In this document: positions 9,507 through 17,514 of the stretch, piece after piece | How the letters are laid out: each line of letters opens with the position of its first letter | Position numbering within the stretch: the stretch's first letter is position 1 | Assembly (NCBI GenBank): GCA_017938795.1 | Contig: JAGBAV010000072.1 | Span: 1-45,666 of the forward strand | Length of the DNA stretch: 45,666 nt | Source of the DNA: Clostridia bacterium | Lineage (GTDB): Bacteria > Bacillota > Clostridia > Christensenellales > Aristaeellaceae | Direction of reading: 5' to 3' | Notes under the pieces: model-generated | The model's input: the letters and a program-made list of their open reading frames with translations, nothing else | Told to the model about the DNA's origin: nothing | Database searches by the model: none | Made by a program: the position numbers and the translations under genes

Positions 9507-10019
9507 TCAGCGGGCGAAGATCTGGGTCAGATAAATATGACCGTTTCCGTCGGCTGCGATGCCGATTCCGACCTTTGTGTAGGCTGTGCTCAGGATATTG
9601 CGGCGATGCCCCGGCGAGGAGATCAGCGCGGCCTGCGCCTTCTCTGCGTCGCGGTGATGGGCAATGTTTTCTCCCGCAGCCGTATAGGAATAGCCGAACT
9701 GCTTCAGCATATGGCGTATGTCTCCGTATGTCGGAGACTCGTGAGCAAAGTAGCGGTTGTCACGCATATCCTCAGACTTGATGCGCGCGATGCGGCACAG
9801 CTCGGGGTCAAGCGCCAGCGGCGAAAGATTATAGCGGATACGATCTGAATTCAGCAGATTTCCGGCAGTCTGCTCTTGCGCTGACAGGAAAGCTGTTGTA
9901 TAATGTGCCACGAACGCGGTGCTGTTTGCGGCGCGCGCTGCTGCGGCGGATCCGCCGGCAAGCGAGAGCGCGGCGAGCAGCATGGCTGCTGTGCGCTTCA
10001 ATGGGGGATGTGTCTTCAT
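9507..10019 (-). CDS. Secreted CAP-domain (SCP/PR1-like) protein
   Basis: Exported protein of 170 residues with a signal peptide (TAAMLLAALSLAGGSAAAARA) and a bacterial CAP domain covering most of the rest. Seen motifs: LLNSDRIRYNLSPLALDPEL at the start of the fold, FAHESPTYGD, GENIAHH and SPGHRRNILSTAYTKVGIG, which carry the conserved His and Glu residues of the CAP cavity. It resembles the YkwD group of spore formers; a sporulation or envelope role is only inferred. The ATG at 10019 has AAGGAGG (10025-10031) 5 bases upstream; the open frame extends further upstream but without a better site. It has its own promoter, divergent from the zinc-ribbon gene. Confidence 0.9.
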   Translation of the reverse strand: MKTHPPLKRTAAMLLAALSLAGGSAAAARAANSTAFVAHYTTAFLSAQEQTAGNLLNSDRIRYNLSPLALDPELCRIARIKSEDMRDNRYFAHESPTYGDIRHMLKQFGYSYTAAGENIAHHRDAEKAQAALISSPGHRRNILSTAYTKVGIGIAADGNGHIYLTQIFAR

Positions 10020-10040
10020 GGATGCCTCCTTGGTTATCCT

Positions 10041-10068
10041 TTGAGTGCGCTGCAGACGCATATACAGT
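10041..10068 (+). promoter_or_regulatory. Candidate promoter for the zinc-ribbon/phosphoesterase pair
   Basis: -35 TTGAGT (10041-10046), 16-base spacer, -10 TACAGT (10063-10068). Its -10 overlaps the -10 of the opposite CAP promoter inside an ATACA-G-TGTAT palindrome, so the two promoters would compete. Moderate match. Confidence 0.4.
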
Positions 10069-10072
10069 GTAT
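10062..10072. repeat. 11-bp palindrome shared by two opposed promoters
   Basis: ATACA and TGTAT flank a central G. The element covers the -10 regions of both the plus and minus promoters in the 128-base divergent gap, a natural place for one regulator to control both genes. It could also be chance, because -10 boxes are AT-rich. Confidence 0.4.
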
Positions 10073-10094
10073 CGCGTTCAAACATTCTGTTCAA
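10066..10094 (-). promoter_or_regulatory. Promoter of the CAP-domain gene
   Basis: On the minus strand: -35 TTGAAC (10089-10094), 17-base spacer, -10 TACACT (10066-10071). The hexamer GTTCAA (plus sense) also occurs at 10076-10081, 13 bases from the copy that forms the -35. Confidence 0.65.
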
Positions 10095-10147
10095 CCAATC
10101 TGGCAGTCTGCTGCCATGGAAATATACGTCAATCAGGAGGATGGCCA

Positions 10148-10540
10148 ATGGGCTTTATCAAGTGTCCGCGGTGTGAACTCAATTACATCAAGGAAGAGGA
10201 GCAGTACTGCTCCGTGTGCAAGCGTGAGATGAAGGGCGAGGTCCACGAGGATCTCTTTGAGCTGTGCTCTATCTGCAATGAGAACCCTGTTATGCCGGGT
10301 AAGGACGTCTGCCATACCTGCTACAAGGAGATGAACCAGCAGCAGGGTCTGCCGGTGGACACCTCCGACGAGGCGGAGACGCCCGACGTCAGCCTCGAGC
10401 TGGAGGATGTGACCGAGATGGAGGAGATCGAGCTGGATACCCTGCCGGAGGATATGCCGGCGGAGATCGGCGAGCAGATCTCCCTTGAGGAAGAGCAGAG
10501 CAAGGAAGACTTTGACGACGAAGAGGAAGAAGAGATCTGA
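10148..10540 (+). CDS. Zinc-ribbon protein with acidic tail, unknown function
   Basis: Cytoplasmic protein of 130 residues. Four CxxC pairs lie in the first 58 residues (C6/C9, C21/C24, C40/C43, C55/C58), enough for two structural zinc sites. After about residue 70 the chain is almost entirely acidic and probably disordered, ending in DDEEEEEI. ATG 10148 has AGGAGG (10135-10140) at a good distance (7 bases). I do not recognise a named family; the two ribbons suggest contact with nucleic acid or another protein. The phosphoesterase gene follows after 45 bases on the same strand, so the two are likely one transcript. Confidence 0.82.
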   Translation: MGFIKCPRCELNYIKEEEQYCSVCKREMKGEVHEDLFELCSICNENPVMPGKDVCHTCYKEMNQQQGLPVDTSDEAETPDVSLELEDVTEMEEIELDTLPEDMPAEIGEQISLEEEQSKEDFDDEEEEEI

Positions 10541-10585
10541 GCGCGGCGTTCTCTGGCGTGCACCGGGTCGTGATGGGGTGAAGGC

Positions 10586-11299
10586 GTGAGGGTATTTGCC
10601 ATCGGAGATCTGCATCTGCCGGGCGGGGATATGAAGCCCATGGACGTCTTTGGCGCGCATTGGGCGAATCACTTTGAGCGGATCAGCGAGGACTGGCGTT
10701 CGCGCGTGAGCGATGAAGATATGGTGCTGATCCCCGGGGATATCTCGTGGGCGATGCAGCTGCCGGAGGCGCTGGAAGATCTGCGCCGCATCGGTATGCT
10801 CCCCGGCAGGAAGCTTATCCTCCGCGGGAACCACGATTACTGGTGGTCGTCCCTGACGCAGCTGCGGACCAATCTTCCCGAGGGAATGCATGCCGTACAG
10901 AATGACGCGTATGATGCGGGCGAGTATGTCTTCTGCGGCACGCGCGGCTGGATGATCCCGCCGCCGGGCGGCGCCTCCTCGCAGGATGAGAAGATCTACC
11001 GCCGGGAGGTCATGCGGCTGAAGATGTCGCTTGACTGCGCCGCGCGCATCGCGGACGGGCGGCCTGTCATCGTCATGATGCATTACCCGCCGCTGCTGCC
11101 GGAGAATCTGCGCAGCGGAACGGGCTTTACCGAGCTTCTGACGCAGTACGGCGTCGCGCGCTGTGTATACGGGCATCTGCATGGGCAGAGCGTCCAGCGC
11201 GGCTTTACGGGTGTGTACGGCGGCGTGCGGTACGACCTCGTGTCCTGCGACGCGCTGGGCTTTGCGCTCAAGGACGTTACGCCGGAATCAATTGAATGA
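10586..11299 (+). CDS. Calcineurin-like metallophosphoesterase
   Basis: Protein of 237 residues with the metal-binding motifs of the calcineurin-like superfamily: GDLHLP near the N-terminus, LIPGDISW, GNHDYWW, VMMHYPP and YGHLHG. The set is complete, so it should be an active two-metal hydrolase. The substrate cannot be read from the sequence. The GTG start at 10586 puts the first strand (MRVFAIGD) at the N-terminus, with a GGGGTGAAGG stretch upstream. It is the last gene before the double hairpin at 11306-11370. Confidence 0.88.
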   Translation: MRVFAIGDLHLPGGDMKPMDVFGAHWANHFERISEDWRSRVSDEDMVLIPGDISWAMQLPEALEDLRRIGMLPGRKLILRGNHDYWWSSLTQLRTNLPEGMHAVQNDAYDAGEYVFCGTRGWMIPPPGGASSQDEKIYRREVMRLKMSLDCAARIADGRPVIVMMHYPPLLPENLRSGTGFTELLTQYGVARCVYGHLHGQSVQRGFTGVYGGVRYDLVSCDALGFALKDVTPESIE

Positions 11300-11305
11300 A
11301 TCAGC

Positions 11306-11370
11306 TCCCCCTGCCGTTTGGCAGGGGGATTGTGTTATGCGGACGGCTTCTGCCGTCCGTTTTTTCTTTT
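11306..11370 (+). terminator. Tandem hairpins with T-run after the phosphoesterase gene
   Basis: First stem TCCCCCTGCC (11306-11315) with GGCAGGGGGA (11320-11329), loop GTTT, without a T-run. Second stem CGGACGGC (11340-11347) with GCCGTCCG (11352-11359), loop TTCT, followed by TTTTTTCTTTT. The second is a textbook intrinsic terminator and insulates the dcw cluster from upstream transcription. Confidence 0.88.
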
Positions 11371-11525
11371 CCTGACATGCCTCTGAGCACATGCGCCGCA
11401 CAGCCGGATGGATGCCTGCGTCTGTATAGCGGCGCGGACGGCGGCGGGAGGGGCATCAAAAAACGAATATTACGCAAATGTTACGCGACAAATTGTGATT
11501 TAGCAAATTCTTCATTGTGAAGTGC

Positions 11526-11577
11526 TTGAAATGTGGTGGGGAATGGTGTAAAGTATTAGGGAAAGGGTGTAAAGTGG
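11526..11577 (+). promoter_or_regulatory. mraZ promoter with overlapping candidate MraZ-box repeats
   Basis: -35 TTGAAA (11526-11531), 17-base spacer, -10 TAAAGT (11549-11554). Across the same stretch lie G-rich direct repeats spaced about one helical turn: near 11529 (AAATGTGG), 11542 (AATGGTG), 11550 (AAAGTAT), 11562 (AAAGGGTG) and 11571 (AAAGTGG). The decamer GGTGTAAAGT occurs exactly at 11545-11554 and 11566-11575, 21 bases apart. MraZ is known to bind short direct repeats upstream of its own gene (TGGG-type in E. coli, AAAGTG-type in Mollicutes), so autorepression of the dcw operon is likely. The rest of the 306-base gap holds the upstream terminators and AT-rich sequence with no gene. 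Confidence 0.65.
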
Positions 11578-11605
11578 ATGAAATAAGGGAGGAGGGACGC
11601 CGGTC

Positions 11606-12058
11606 ATGGGTCGTTTTGCGTTTTCTGGTTCATTTGACCACTCGCTGGATGGAAAAGGCCGCGTGATTATTCCTTCCTCTTATCGTGATTCGCTTGGCGA
11701 GGATTTCACCATCACCATCAATCCGAACAAGACCGCCGTGGCGATCTATCCCAAGGAGATCTGGGATGTGCAGCTGGAGCGGCTCTCTCATATCAACCCG
11801 ATGGATAAGATCGGCCTGAAGTACGAGCGCTACCTGATGAGCGTCTCCTTCTCCGGCAACAGCATGGACGCGCAGGGCCGCGTGCTGATCCCGGCCAAGC
11901 TCCGCGCGAAGCTGGGCCTGACGAGGGACATCGTCTTTGTCGGTCTGAACAACTACATCGAGATCTGGGATGCGCAGACCTACGCGCAGATGGAAGCCCA
12001 GACGGAGGAAGAATTCGACGATATCGCCGACTATGTCTACAAGACCTATCCGGTCTGA
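11606..12058 (+). CDS. mraZ: Transcriptional regulator MraZ
   Basis: First gene of the division and cell wall cluster; a 150-residue AbrB-like DNA-binding protein that forms a ring and represses its own operon in studied species. Two copies of the DxxGR signature mark the two half-repeats: DGKGRVIIP (about 17-25) and DAQGRVLIP (about 91-99). ATG 11606 is preceded by GGGAGGAGG and gives the usual MGRFAFSGSF start. In most bacteria rsmH follows directly; here the next gene is ftsL-like after about 95 bases, with no sign of rsmH. Confidence 0.96.
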   Translation: MGRFAFSGSFDHSLDGKGRVIIPSSYRDSLGEDFTITINPNKTAVAIYPKEIWDVQLERLSHINPMDKIGLKYERYLMSVSFSGNSMDAQGRVLIPAKLRAKLGLTRDIVFVGLNNYIEIWDAQTYAQMEAQTEEEFDDIADYVYKTYPV

Positions 12059-12154
12059 CGGCGGATGCAGGGCGGCATGAGGCAGGCCTGTGCGGCAGAG
12101 AGGCTGCATAGGATGAAACAATAGTTCTTGACAGCGGGGCGGGTGAATACACTG

Positions 12155-12832
12155 ATGGCAGGCATGAACGCGAGGAAGGTATCCCGCAGCAGGTATACTG
12201 CGGCAGGATACCGGGACAGCGAGCGCATGAAGCATCAGCATGAGCTGTATATTGCAAGGGTCCAGGCGGGGTCCAGGCAGGATGAGCTGCTGGATTACAA
12301 CAGGGCGGGTTATGCCGGCGTGAGGCCGTGGCATGAATCGCCCACGCCGGTATTCGATGGCGGCGACGCGGCCGTCGCGATGCCGGTCCGGCGTGCGCGT
12401 CAGCGCAGGGCGGCGGACGGATGGATGGATCGTCTGGCGATCGCCGCCAGAAAGGAAAAGGCGGACGCGATCGTCTGCGTTCTGCTGATTGCGGCGATTC
12501 TGGTGATCGGCGCCGTTTGGGGCCAGAAGATGCACCAGAGCGACAGGATCAACGATGAGATCGAGCGGATCAAGATCAGCACGGAGTATCTTGAGGGGCG
12601 CAATGGCGAGCTGCAGAAGGCTCTTGACGCGGCGAAGGGCGATGCCCGCATCCGCAACCTCGCGCAGAACGAGCTGGGCATGCTCCGCCCGGAGCGTGCT
12701 GAGACGAGGACGATCTATGTTCAGGCGTCCGATCTCGCCAAAAAGACGACGGTACAGGAAAACGAAGAGCCCAAGTTCGAAGCGCTTGACTTCATGCTGG
12801 GGCTGCTTAACGTGTTCGGTTTCGAGGAGTGA
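12155..12832 (+). CDS. ftsL: FtsL-like cell division protein
   Basis: Bitopic septum assembly protein of about 225 residues. The order is an unusually long basic cytoplasmic N-terminal region (about 105 residues), one membrane span (AIVCVLLIAAILVIGAVWG), a heptad-like extracellular helix (DEIERIKISTEYLEGRNGEL) and the FtsL/DivIC-type ending NLAQNELGMLRPE. Typical FtsL proteins have far shorter N-terminal tails. Position between mraZ and ftsI and the span plus coiled coil support the call, as sequence identity in this family is low. The start is uncertain: ATG 12155, GTG 12143 and ATG 12164 are all in frame, and none has a strong ribosome binding site; TTG 12128 is the furthest upstream. It ends 6 bases before ftsI, with GAGGAG for ftsI inside its last codons. 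Confidence 0.85.
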   Translation: MAGMNARKVSRSRYTAAGYRDSERMKHQHELYIARVQAGSRQDELLDYNRAGYAGVRPWHESPTPVFDGGDAAVAMPVRRARQRRAADGWMDRLAIAARKEKADAIVCVLLIAAILVIGAVWGQKMHQSDRINDEIERIKISTEYLEGRNGELQKALDAAKGDARIRNLAQNELGMLRPERAETRTIYVQASDLAKKTTVQENEEPKFEALDFMLGLLNVFGFEE

Positions 12833-12838
12833 GAGGGC

Positions 12839-14956
12839 TTGCGGTCACCGGGAGCCACCGTACGAAAGCGGCTGGTCCTGATGATGGGCGGATTCTTCCT
12901 CCTCTTTCTTTGCGTTTTTGCGCGGCTGGCGAAGCTGCAGATCATGGACGCAGAGGCGCTGACGCAGCGCGGCGTGCAGCAATGGACGCGCAGCGGCGTG
13001 ATCGCCGCCAGAAGGGGCGATATCATCGATACAAAAGGCAGGCTGCTTGCGCAGTCTGTCACCAGCTTCACAATCGGCGTGAGGGTGCGCGATGTGGAGT
13101 CGCCGCAGGCGCTGGCGTCTGCACTCCAAAAAGAACTGGGGCTTGACGGGGCGACGGTGCTCAGAAAGCTCTCCAATACCCATGCGGCGCAGGTGACGCT
13201 TGCCCGGCAGGTGACGCGCGAGGATGCAGACAGGCTGCGAGCGCTGATGCAGGGCGAGGCGGGGCAGTCTGCGCTGAAAGGGTTGGTGTTTGACGAAGAC
13301 GTCAGCAGATGGTATCCTATGGGGAGCAGTCTTGCTCAGGTGCTTGGGCTGTGCAATGTGGACGGCGTGGGGCAGAGCGGGCTGGAGCTGCGCTATGACG
13401 ACGTTCTGGCGGGCGAGCCGGGCCGTATTGTCGCTGAGGTGGATGCGCGGGCGAGAACGCTGCCCGATGGCGTCACGCAGTACATCCCCGCGCAGGCGGG
13501 GCACACGATCCGGCTGACCATCGACCGGGAGGTGCAGGCGGCTGTTGAGCGCGCTGTGCGCGAATGCGCGCAGGTGAACGAGGCGGCGCAGGTGCAGGCG
13601 CTGGTGATGGACGTGGACACGGGCGCGCTGCTGGCGGCGGCGATGTACCCGACCTATGATCCTGCGGATCCGCCGCGGGAAGATATCGATCTGCTCAACG
13701 AGCTGATGCGTATTACGGTCATCAGCGATGTATACGAACCGGGTTCGACGTTCAAAATGCTGACAGCGGCTGCTGCGATTGACAGCGGCGTTTCCTCGCC
13801 GCAGGACGGCTTTTACTGCTCGGGGAAGATCGCCGTCAGCGGCGGCACAGTGCGCTGCTGGGGCGCGCCGCACGGCGCGCAGACGCTCGCCAAGGCGCTG
13901 CAGAACTCCTGCAACCCGGCGTTCACGCAGCTTGCGCTGCGCCTTGGCAGTGATACGATGTATAAATACCTTCACGCCTTCGGGCTGGGCAGCGCGACGG
14001 GCGTGGATCTCTATGGCGAGGCTTCGGGCATTCTGATCGGCCAAAAACGGGTGACGGACGCCGACCTTGCGCGCATCGGTTTTGGCCAGAGCGTGGCAGT
14101 CACGCCGCTGCAGATGATCACGGCGGCCTGCGCTGTCGTCAACGGCGGCAGGCTGATGCGGCCGTATCTGGTCAGAGCCATTGAGGATGCGGACGGGAGT
14201 ATTGTAAAGGTCGTCAGCCCGCAGGCTGTCGCCAACCCGATCTCTGCGCAGACGAGCGCGACGATGCGCACGCTGCTGGGCGATGTGGTCGCCGAGGGCG
14301 GCGGAAAGAACGCGCAGGTCGACGGCTGGTCCGTCGGCGGGAAGACGGGCACGGCGCAGATCTACCGCGACGGCAGGATCGAGGCGAATCTCCATATCGG
14401 CTCCTTTGTGGGCTTTGCGCCGGTGGAGGATCCGGAGATTGCTGTGCTGGTGATTGTGGATGAGGCGCAGGTCAGGCCGGATTACGGCGGCACAACGGCG
14501 GCGCCCTTTGCTGCGCAGATCTTTAAGGAAGTCCTGCCCATACTGGGCATTGAGAAGACGGACGCCGCTGCGCAGCGTGCGCAGATCCGTATGCCGGATG
14601 TGACGGGGATGAATGTGACGGATGCGCGGGCAATTCTGCGCGAGGCAGGGATTGACTGCGTGACGGACGGGATGCAGCAGACGGTGACCGATCAGCTGCC
14701 GCCCGCAGGGACGAAGGTAACGGAAGGCTTCTGCGCGATGCTCTATGTGACGGGCGGGCGCGCGCCGACCGCGGAGGAATATGCGCAGGTGCCTGATCTG
14801 ATCGGGCTGCCTGTTCGGGAGTGCGCGAGGGCGCTGCAGGAATGCGGGCTGAGGATGAACGCGCAGGGGAACGGAATCGCCGTGCGGCAGAGCCCGCCGG
14901 CGGGCAGATATACAGCGGCGGGCGAGACGGTGGACGTTGTCTTCAGCGTCCCGTGA
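12839..14956 (+). CDS. ftsI: Class B penicillin-binding protein FtsI/SpoVD type with two PASTA domains
   Basis: Septal peptidoglycan transpeptidase, 705 residues, acting with FtsW. It has a short cytoplasmic end, one membrane span (about 11-30), a dimerisation domain, and a transpeptidase domain with STFK (S303-K306), SCN (357-359) and KTG (502-504). Two C-terminal PASTA domains start at MPDVTGM (about 583) and VPDLIGL (about 645). PbpB and SpoVD of Bacillota have this build; two PASTA units favour the vegetative PbpB type, but a sporulation role cannot be excluded. The start is TTG 12839, with GAGGAG 9 bases upstream inside the end of ftsL, implying coupled translation. Confidence 0.95.
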   Translation: MRSPGATVRKRLVLMMGGFFLLFLCVFARLAKLQIMDAEALTQRGVQQWTRSGVIAARRGDIIDTKGRLLAQSVTSFTIGVRVRDVESPQALASALQKELGLDGATVLRKLSNTHAAQVTLARQVTREDADRLRALMQGEAGQSALKGLVFDEDVSRWYPMGSSLAQVLGLCNVDGVGQSGLELRYDDVLAGEPGRIVAEVDARARTLPDGVTQYIPAQAGHTIRLTIDREVQAAVERAVRECAQVNEAAQVQALVMDVDTGALLAAAMYPTYDPADPPREDIDLLNELMRITVISDVYEPGSTFKMLTAAAAIDSGVSSPQDGFYCSGKIAVSGGTVRCWGAPHGAQTLAKALQNSCNPAFTQLALRLGSDTMYKYLHAFGLGSATGVDLYGEASGILIGQKRVTDADLARIGFGQSVAVTPLQMITAACAVVNGGRLMRPYLVRAIEDADGSIVKVVSPQAVANPISAQTSATMRTLLGDVVAEGGGKNAQVDGWSVGGKTGTAQIYRDGRIEANLHIGSFVGFAPVEDPEIAVLVIVDEAQVRPDYGGTTAAPFAAQIFKEVLPILGIEKTDAAAQRAQIRMPDVTGMNVTDARAILREAGIDCVTDGMQQTVTDQLPPAGTKVTEGFCAMLYVTGGRAPTAEEYAQVPDLIGLPVRECARALQECGLRMNAQGNGIAVRQSPPAGRYTAAGETVDVVFSVP

Positions 14957-15000
14957 TGACAGGGCGCCCCGCAGCCGCGCAAGCAATTGGAGGAATGAAC

Positions 15001-16470
15001 ATGAATCTTGCTACACTGACGGCCGGCATGCCGGAGCTGATTGAGATCACCCGGGAGGCCGAGATCGAAACGCTGACCGCAGACTCGCGCATGAAGTGTA
15101 CCAACGGTCTCTTCTTCTGTATCCGCGGCGGCTCTGTGGATGCGCATGACTTTGCGCCGCAGGCGGTCGCCAACGGCTGCTGTGCGCTGGTCGTGGAGCG
15201 CAAGCTGCCCATTGACTGCGCGCAGGTGCTGGTGACGGACGTTCGCGCGGCGATGACCCGCATCGCGAGCGCGTTCAACGGGCATCCCGAGCGCAGGCTG
15301 AAGCTCATCGGCGTCACCGGCACGAAGGGAAAGACCACCACGACCTTCCTGCTCAAGTCGATCATCGAGGCGGCGGGCCTGAGCTGCGGCATCATTGGCA
15401 CGACGGGCTGCATCGCCGGCACGACCAAGCTGCCCAGCCACCTGACCACGCCGGATCCGATTGAGATGTTCGAGATCCTGCGGATCATGGCGGACGCGGG
15501 CGTGCAGGTCGTGTGCATGGAGGTCTCTGCGCATGCGCTGTATCTGCGCAAGCTGGTCGGCGTGAGCTTTGAGGCGGCGGCATACACCAATCTCTCGCAG
15601 GATCACCTTGATTTCTTCGGGACGATGGAGAAGTATTTTGCGGCGAAGCAGCTGCTGTTCTCCAGCGGCATGGCGCGCAACGCCGCGATCAACGTCGACG
15701 AGGAGACCGGCGACGACGTCTGTGCGCAGCTGGACTGCCCGCTGCTGACCTATGGCATCAGCGGTCAGGCGGACCTGTTCGCGCGCGATATTGAGATCAC
15801 GGAGACGGGCGTATCCTTTACGCTCAATCTGCGCAACCTTCATAAGGAACGCATCCATCTGCTTCTGACGGGCATGTTCAACGTCTACAACGCGCTGGCG
15901 GCGGCGGCGTGCGCGCTGATCCTCGGCGTCTCGCTGGAGGATATCCGCAAGGGTCTGGAGGCGGTTGTGTCCGTTCCGGGCCGTGTGGAGATGCTCGGCA
16001 CCCAGACGCCGTACCGGATGATTCTGGATTATTCCCATTCGCCGGATGCGCTGCAGAATATCCTGCGTACGGTCAGGGAGTTCTGCCGCGGCAGACTGAT
16101 TCTCGTCTTTGGCTGCGGCGGCGACCGCGATAAGGGCAAGCGCCCGATGATGGGCGAGATCGCCGGTCAGCTGGCGGATTATTCCATCCTCACCAGCGAC
16201 AACCCGCGCAGCGAGGACCCGATGACGATCCTCGCGGCGATCGAGGCGGGCATCCGCCCCACCGGCGCAAAGTACGAGGTTATTGAGAACAGGCGCGAGG
16301 CCATCCGTCAGGCGATGGAGATGGCCGTCGGCGGCGATATCATCGTGCTCGCCGGCAAGGGCCACGAGACGTATCAGGAGATCAACGGCGTCAAGTATCC
16401 CTTTGACGAGAAGGCGATCGTCCATGAGCTTCTGGAAGAAATGAAATCGGAGGAGAGCCGCCGCAGCTGA
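15001..16470 (+). CDS. murE: UDP-MurNAc-tripeptide synthetase MurE (meso-diaminopimelate type)
   Basis: Cytoplasmic Mur ligase of 489 residues that adds the third amino acid to UDP-MurNAc-L-Ala-D-Glu. Seen are the ATP loop GVTGTKGKTTTT (about 105), TNLSQDHLDFFGTME in the central domain, DYSHSPDAL in the C-terminal domain, and DNPR at 400-403. DNPR is the motif associated with meso-diaminopimelate specificity, so the organism probably has DAP-type peptidoglycan. Two ATGs stand at 14995 and 15001; GGAGGA (14989-14994) touches the first and is 6 bases from the second, so 15001 is the start. MurF normally follows; here mraY does. Confidence 0.96.
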   Translation: MNLATLTAGMPELIEITREAEIETLTADSRMKCTNGLFFCIRGGSVDAHDFAPQAVANGCCALVVERKLPIDCAQVLVTDVRAAMTRIASAFNGHPERRLKLIGVTGTKGKTTTTFLLKSIIEAAGLSCGIIGTTGCIAGTTKLPSHLTTPDPIEMFEILRIMADAGVQVVCMEVSAHALYLRKLVGVSFEAAAYTNLSQDHLDFFGTMEKYFAAKQLLFSSGMARNAAINVDEETGDDVCAQLDCPLLTYGISGQADLFARDIEITETGVSFTLNLRNLHKERIHLLLTGMFNVYNALAAAACALILGVSLEDIRKGLEAVVSVPGRVEMLGTQTPYRMILDYSHSPDALQNILRTVREFCRGRLILVFGCGGDRDKGKRPMMGEIAGQLADYSILTSDNPRSEDPMTILAAIEAGIRPTGAKYEVIENRREAIRQAMEMAVGGDIIVLAGKGHETYQEINGVKYPFDEKAIVHELLEEMKSEESRRS

Positions 16471-16518
16471 TGCGCGTGGGCTCCGCTGCGGTATGAATTC
16501 GTATTCGGAGGAATGAAT

Positions 16519-17490
16519 ATGCAAAGGATGATGATCACTCTGCTTCTGGCTTTCGCCATCGGCGCTGCGATGGGCAGGCTGCTGCTTCCCGTGCTTCGCA
16601 GGCTGAAGTTCGGCCAGAATGTCTACGAGCTTGCGCCCGAGTCCCATCAGAAGAAGCAGGGCACGCCGACCATGGGCGGCCTCGTCTTTGCCGTCGCCGG
16701 CATTGCCGCCGCGCTGCTGATGAACGACTATACCGTGCCGCTGTCGCAGAATATGCTGCTGGCGGTGATCGTCATGGCGCTAGGCAATATGCTGATCGGA
16801 TTCGCGGATGATATGACCAAGATCCGCAGCGGCAAGAACGGCGGCCTCACCCCGAAGCAGAAGATGTTCTTCCAGGCGATTCTGGCGCTGGCGTTCTCCC
16901 TGTATTGCTATTTCCATCCGCAGGTTGGCTCCGTGATTGAGATTCCGTTCCTGCGCGCGCAGCTTGATCTGGGTATCCTCTATATCCCGCTGATGATGTT
17001 TGTGATCGTCGGCACCACCAACAGCGCGAACCTGCTCGACGGCCTTGACGGCCTGCTGACCAGCGTGTCCATCGTGGATTTCGCGGCGCTTGCTGTGCTG
17101 GCCGGCGCGGCGGCGCTGCCGGAGCTGGGCGTGTGCAGCGCGGCGATGTGCGGCGCGTGCATGGGCTTCCTGCTCTACAATGTGTATCCGGCGAAGATGT
17201 TCATGGGCGATACCGGCTCGATGTTTATCGGAGGCGCAGTGGTCGCCGCGGCGATGCTGATGCGTCAGCCGCTGATCCTTGTGCTGATCGCCTTCTGGAT
17301 GCTGATGAGCAGCCTGTCGGTTATGATTCAGGTGACATACTACAGGAAGACCGGCGGCAAGCGCATCTTCAAGATGTCGCCGATTCATCATCACTTTGAG
17401 CTCTGCGGCATGAGCGAGGTCAGGATCGTCGCCATGTACATGATGACGACGGTCGCGCTGTGCGTGGTGACGCTGCTTGGCGTGCTGTAA
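16519..17490 (+). CDS. mraY: Phospho-N-acetylmuramoyl-pentapeptide transferase MraY
   Basis: Polytopic membrane enzyme of 323 residues that moves phospho-MurNAc-pentapeptide to undecaprenyl phosphate, forming lipid I. Conserved segments: KKQGTPTMGGL, FADDMTK (catalytic Asp pair), TNSANLLDGLDGL, MGDTGSMFIGG and the cytoplasmic loop PIHHHFELCG. About ten hydrophobic helices are visible. As at murE, GGAGGA (16507-16512) touches a first in-frame ATG (16513) and is 6 bases from a second (16519), which I take as the start. No murF separates it from murE. Confidence 0.96.
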   Translation: MQRMMITLLLAFAIGAAMGRLLLPVLRRLKFGQNVYELAPESHQKKQGTPTMGGLVFAVAGIAAALLMNDYTVPLSQNMLLAVIVMALGNMLIGFADDMTKIRSGKNGGLTPKQKMFFQAILALAFSLYCYFHPQVGSVIEIPFLRAQLDLGILYIPLMMFVIVGTTNSANLLDGLDGLLTSVSIVDFAALAVLAGAAALPELGVCSAAMCGACMGFLLYNVYPAKMFMGDTGSMFIGGAVVAAAMLMRQPLILVLIAFWMLMSSLSVMIQVTYYRKTGGKRIFKMSPIHHHFELCGMSEVRIVAMYMMTTVALCVVTLLGVL

Positions 17491-17514
17491 GAGCGGGATG
17501 ACGGAGGCGTAAGC

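Noticed and set aside
11296-11520. Small 74-codon frame after the phosphoesterase gene
   Set aside because: Lies over two terminator hairpins and has no ribosome binding site.
12059-12154. Remnant of rsmH between mraZ and ftsL
   Set aside because: The gap is only about 95 bases and no frame in it resembles RsmH.
12845-14986. Minus-strand open frame of 713 codons opposite ftsI
   Set aside because: Arg/His/Leu-rich shadow of a GC-rich gene; the plus strand encodes a full FtsI with all motifs.
14743-16647. Minus-strand open frame of 634 codons opposite ftsI-murE-mraY
   Set aside because: Spans gene boundaries of three real plus genes and has no recognisable domain or ribosome binding site.
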